DNA of 64,000 bases from Axinella damicornis (lineage: Eukaryota; Porifera; Demospongiae; Axinellida; Axinellidae), in assembly GCA_963931865.1 (NCBI GenBank), contig OZ007510.1:6487399-6551398 (forward strand). Reading direction: 5' to 3'. A model generated the notes under the pieces. It was not told where the DNA came from. It did not search any database and saw nothing but the letters and a program-made list of their open reading frames with translations. Positions within the stretch are counted from its first letter, which is position 1; each line of letters begins with the position of its first letter. Below are positions 63,715 through 64,000 of the stretch, in pieces. The translations under genes were made by a program, and so were the position numbers.

Positions 63715-63859
63715 CTGCACAGGTAACGGAAGCTACAGTGACAAAATAAACCATGGTCGCATGCTACGGGAATGGCCTAAGATTGAGGCAAAGTGGGCTC
63801 GGTATAGATCTTTTGCGATGAGATATGTGCTAAGAAGGTCCCAGAACAAAATTGCATGA

Positions 63860-63950
63860 GTAGTTATGAAATAAGCCTTTCTCTCCAGGCTAATGTATTG
63901 CATGAGTAGTTATGAAACAAGCCTTTCTATCCCAGGCTAATGCATAAAGG
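63860..63950. repeat. 46-bp tandem duplication
   Basis: 'ttgcatgagtagttatgaaa(t/c)aagcctttct(c/a)t' to 'caggctaatg(t/c)a' occurs twice. In the upstream intron of the sphingosine kinase gene. Confidence 0.75.
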
Positions 63951-64000
63951 TGAGAGCCATCCCAATGAAATCGAGGGGATGTTCTAGATGGTGATTTGTA

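Overview
This is animal nuclear DNA: intron-dense genes with canonical GT-AG splice sites, abundant microsatellites and many small inverted-repeat transposons. The gene set (EIF3D, GTPBP1, GID4, MARF1, sphingosine kinase, an Emi-like F-box gene) is metazoan. Short introns plus the transposon types make a sponge or another early-branching marine invertebrate most likely. That assignment is inference. All gene models below were assembled by eye from splice signals, reading phase and remembered family sequence, with no alignment run.

Layout. 1-7000: an intronless trypsin-fold gene (203-1135), then repeats, including a duplicated block with a 16-bp minisatellite and a long (TG)n. 7079-25299 (+): EIF3D in 15 exons, 561 aa. 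Its intron 6 is 12.4 kb and holds a tyrosine-recombinase retroelement relic, a DDE-transposase relic, several satellite arrays and an unexplained coiled-coil exon. 27483-32973 (-): GTPBP1/2-type GTPase, 11 exons, 663 aa. 34077-37067 (+): GID4, 5 exons, 206 aa. 38171-56975 (-): MARF1-like gene, 25 exons, 2431 aa. The model joins an N-terminal RRM and two CCCH fingers to the NYN-RRM-LOTUS architecture, and a tRNA-Gly(TCC) lies in one intron. 57286-57980 (+): Pkr1-like ER membrane protein, 103 aa. 59353-60120 (-): F-box protein with an Emi-type RL tail, 223 aa. 61184 to at least 63714 (-): 3' part of a sphingosine kinase whose 5' end lies outside the window.

Functional themes. Several genes act in mRNA translation or decay: EIF3D in cap-linked initiation, GTPBP1 in mRNA turnover and ribosome-linked GTPase activity, MARF1 as an NYN/LOTUS mRNA-destabilising nuclease. 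GID4 and the Emi-like protein belong to ubiquitin-ligase biology. They are ordinary neighbours; nothing in the sequence shows that they work as one system.

The most distinctive signals are (1) the phase-consistent RRM-CCCH-NYN-RRM-LOTUS fusion, (2) small transposons sharing TAGCCTCG or TAGTCTCG ends, five of which have 9-bp target-site duplications (three exact, one with one mismatch, and one read as 10 bp with one mismatch), and (3) strand-biased simple repeats at splice sites: (GT)n starting at donors and (CCCT)n next to acceptors.
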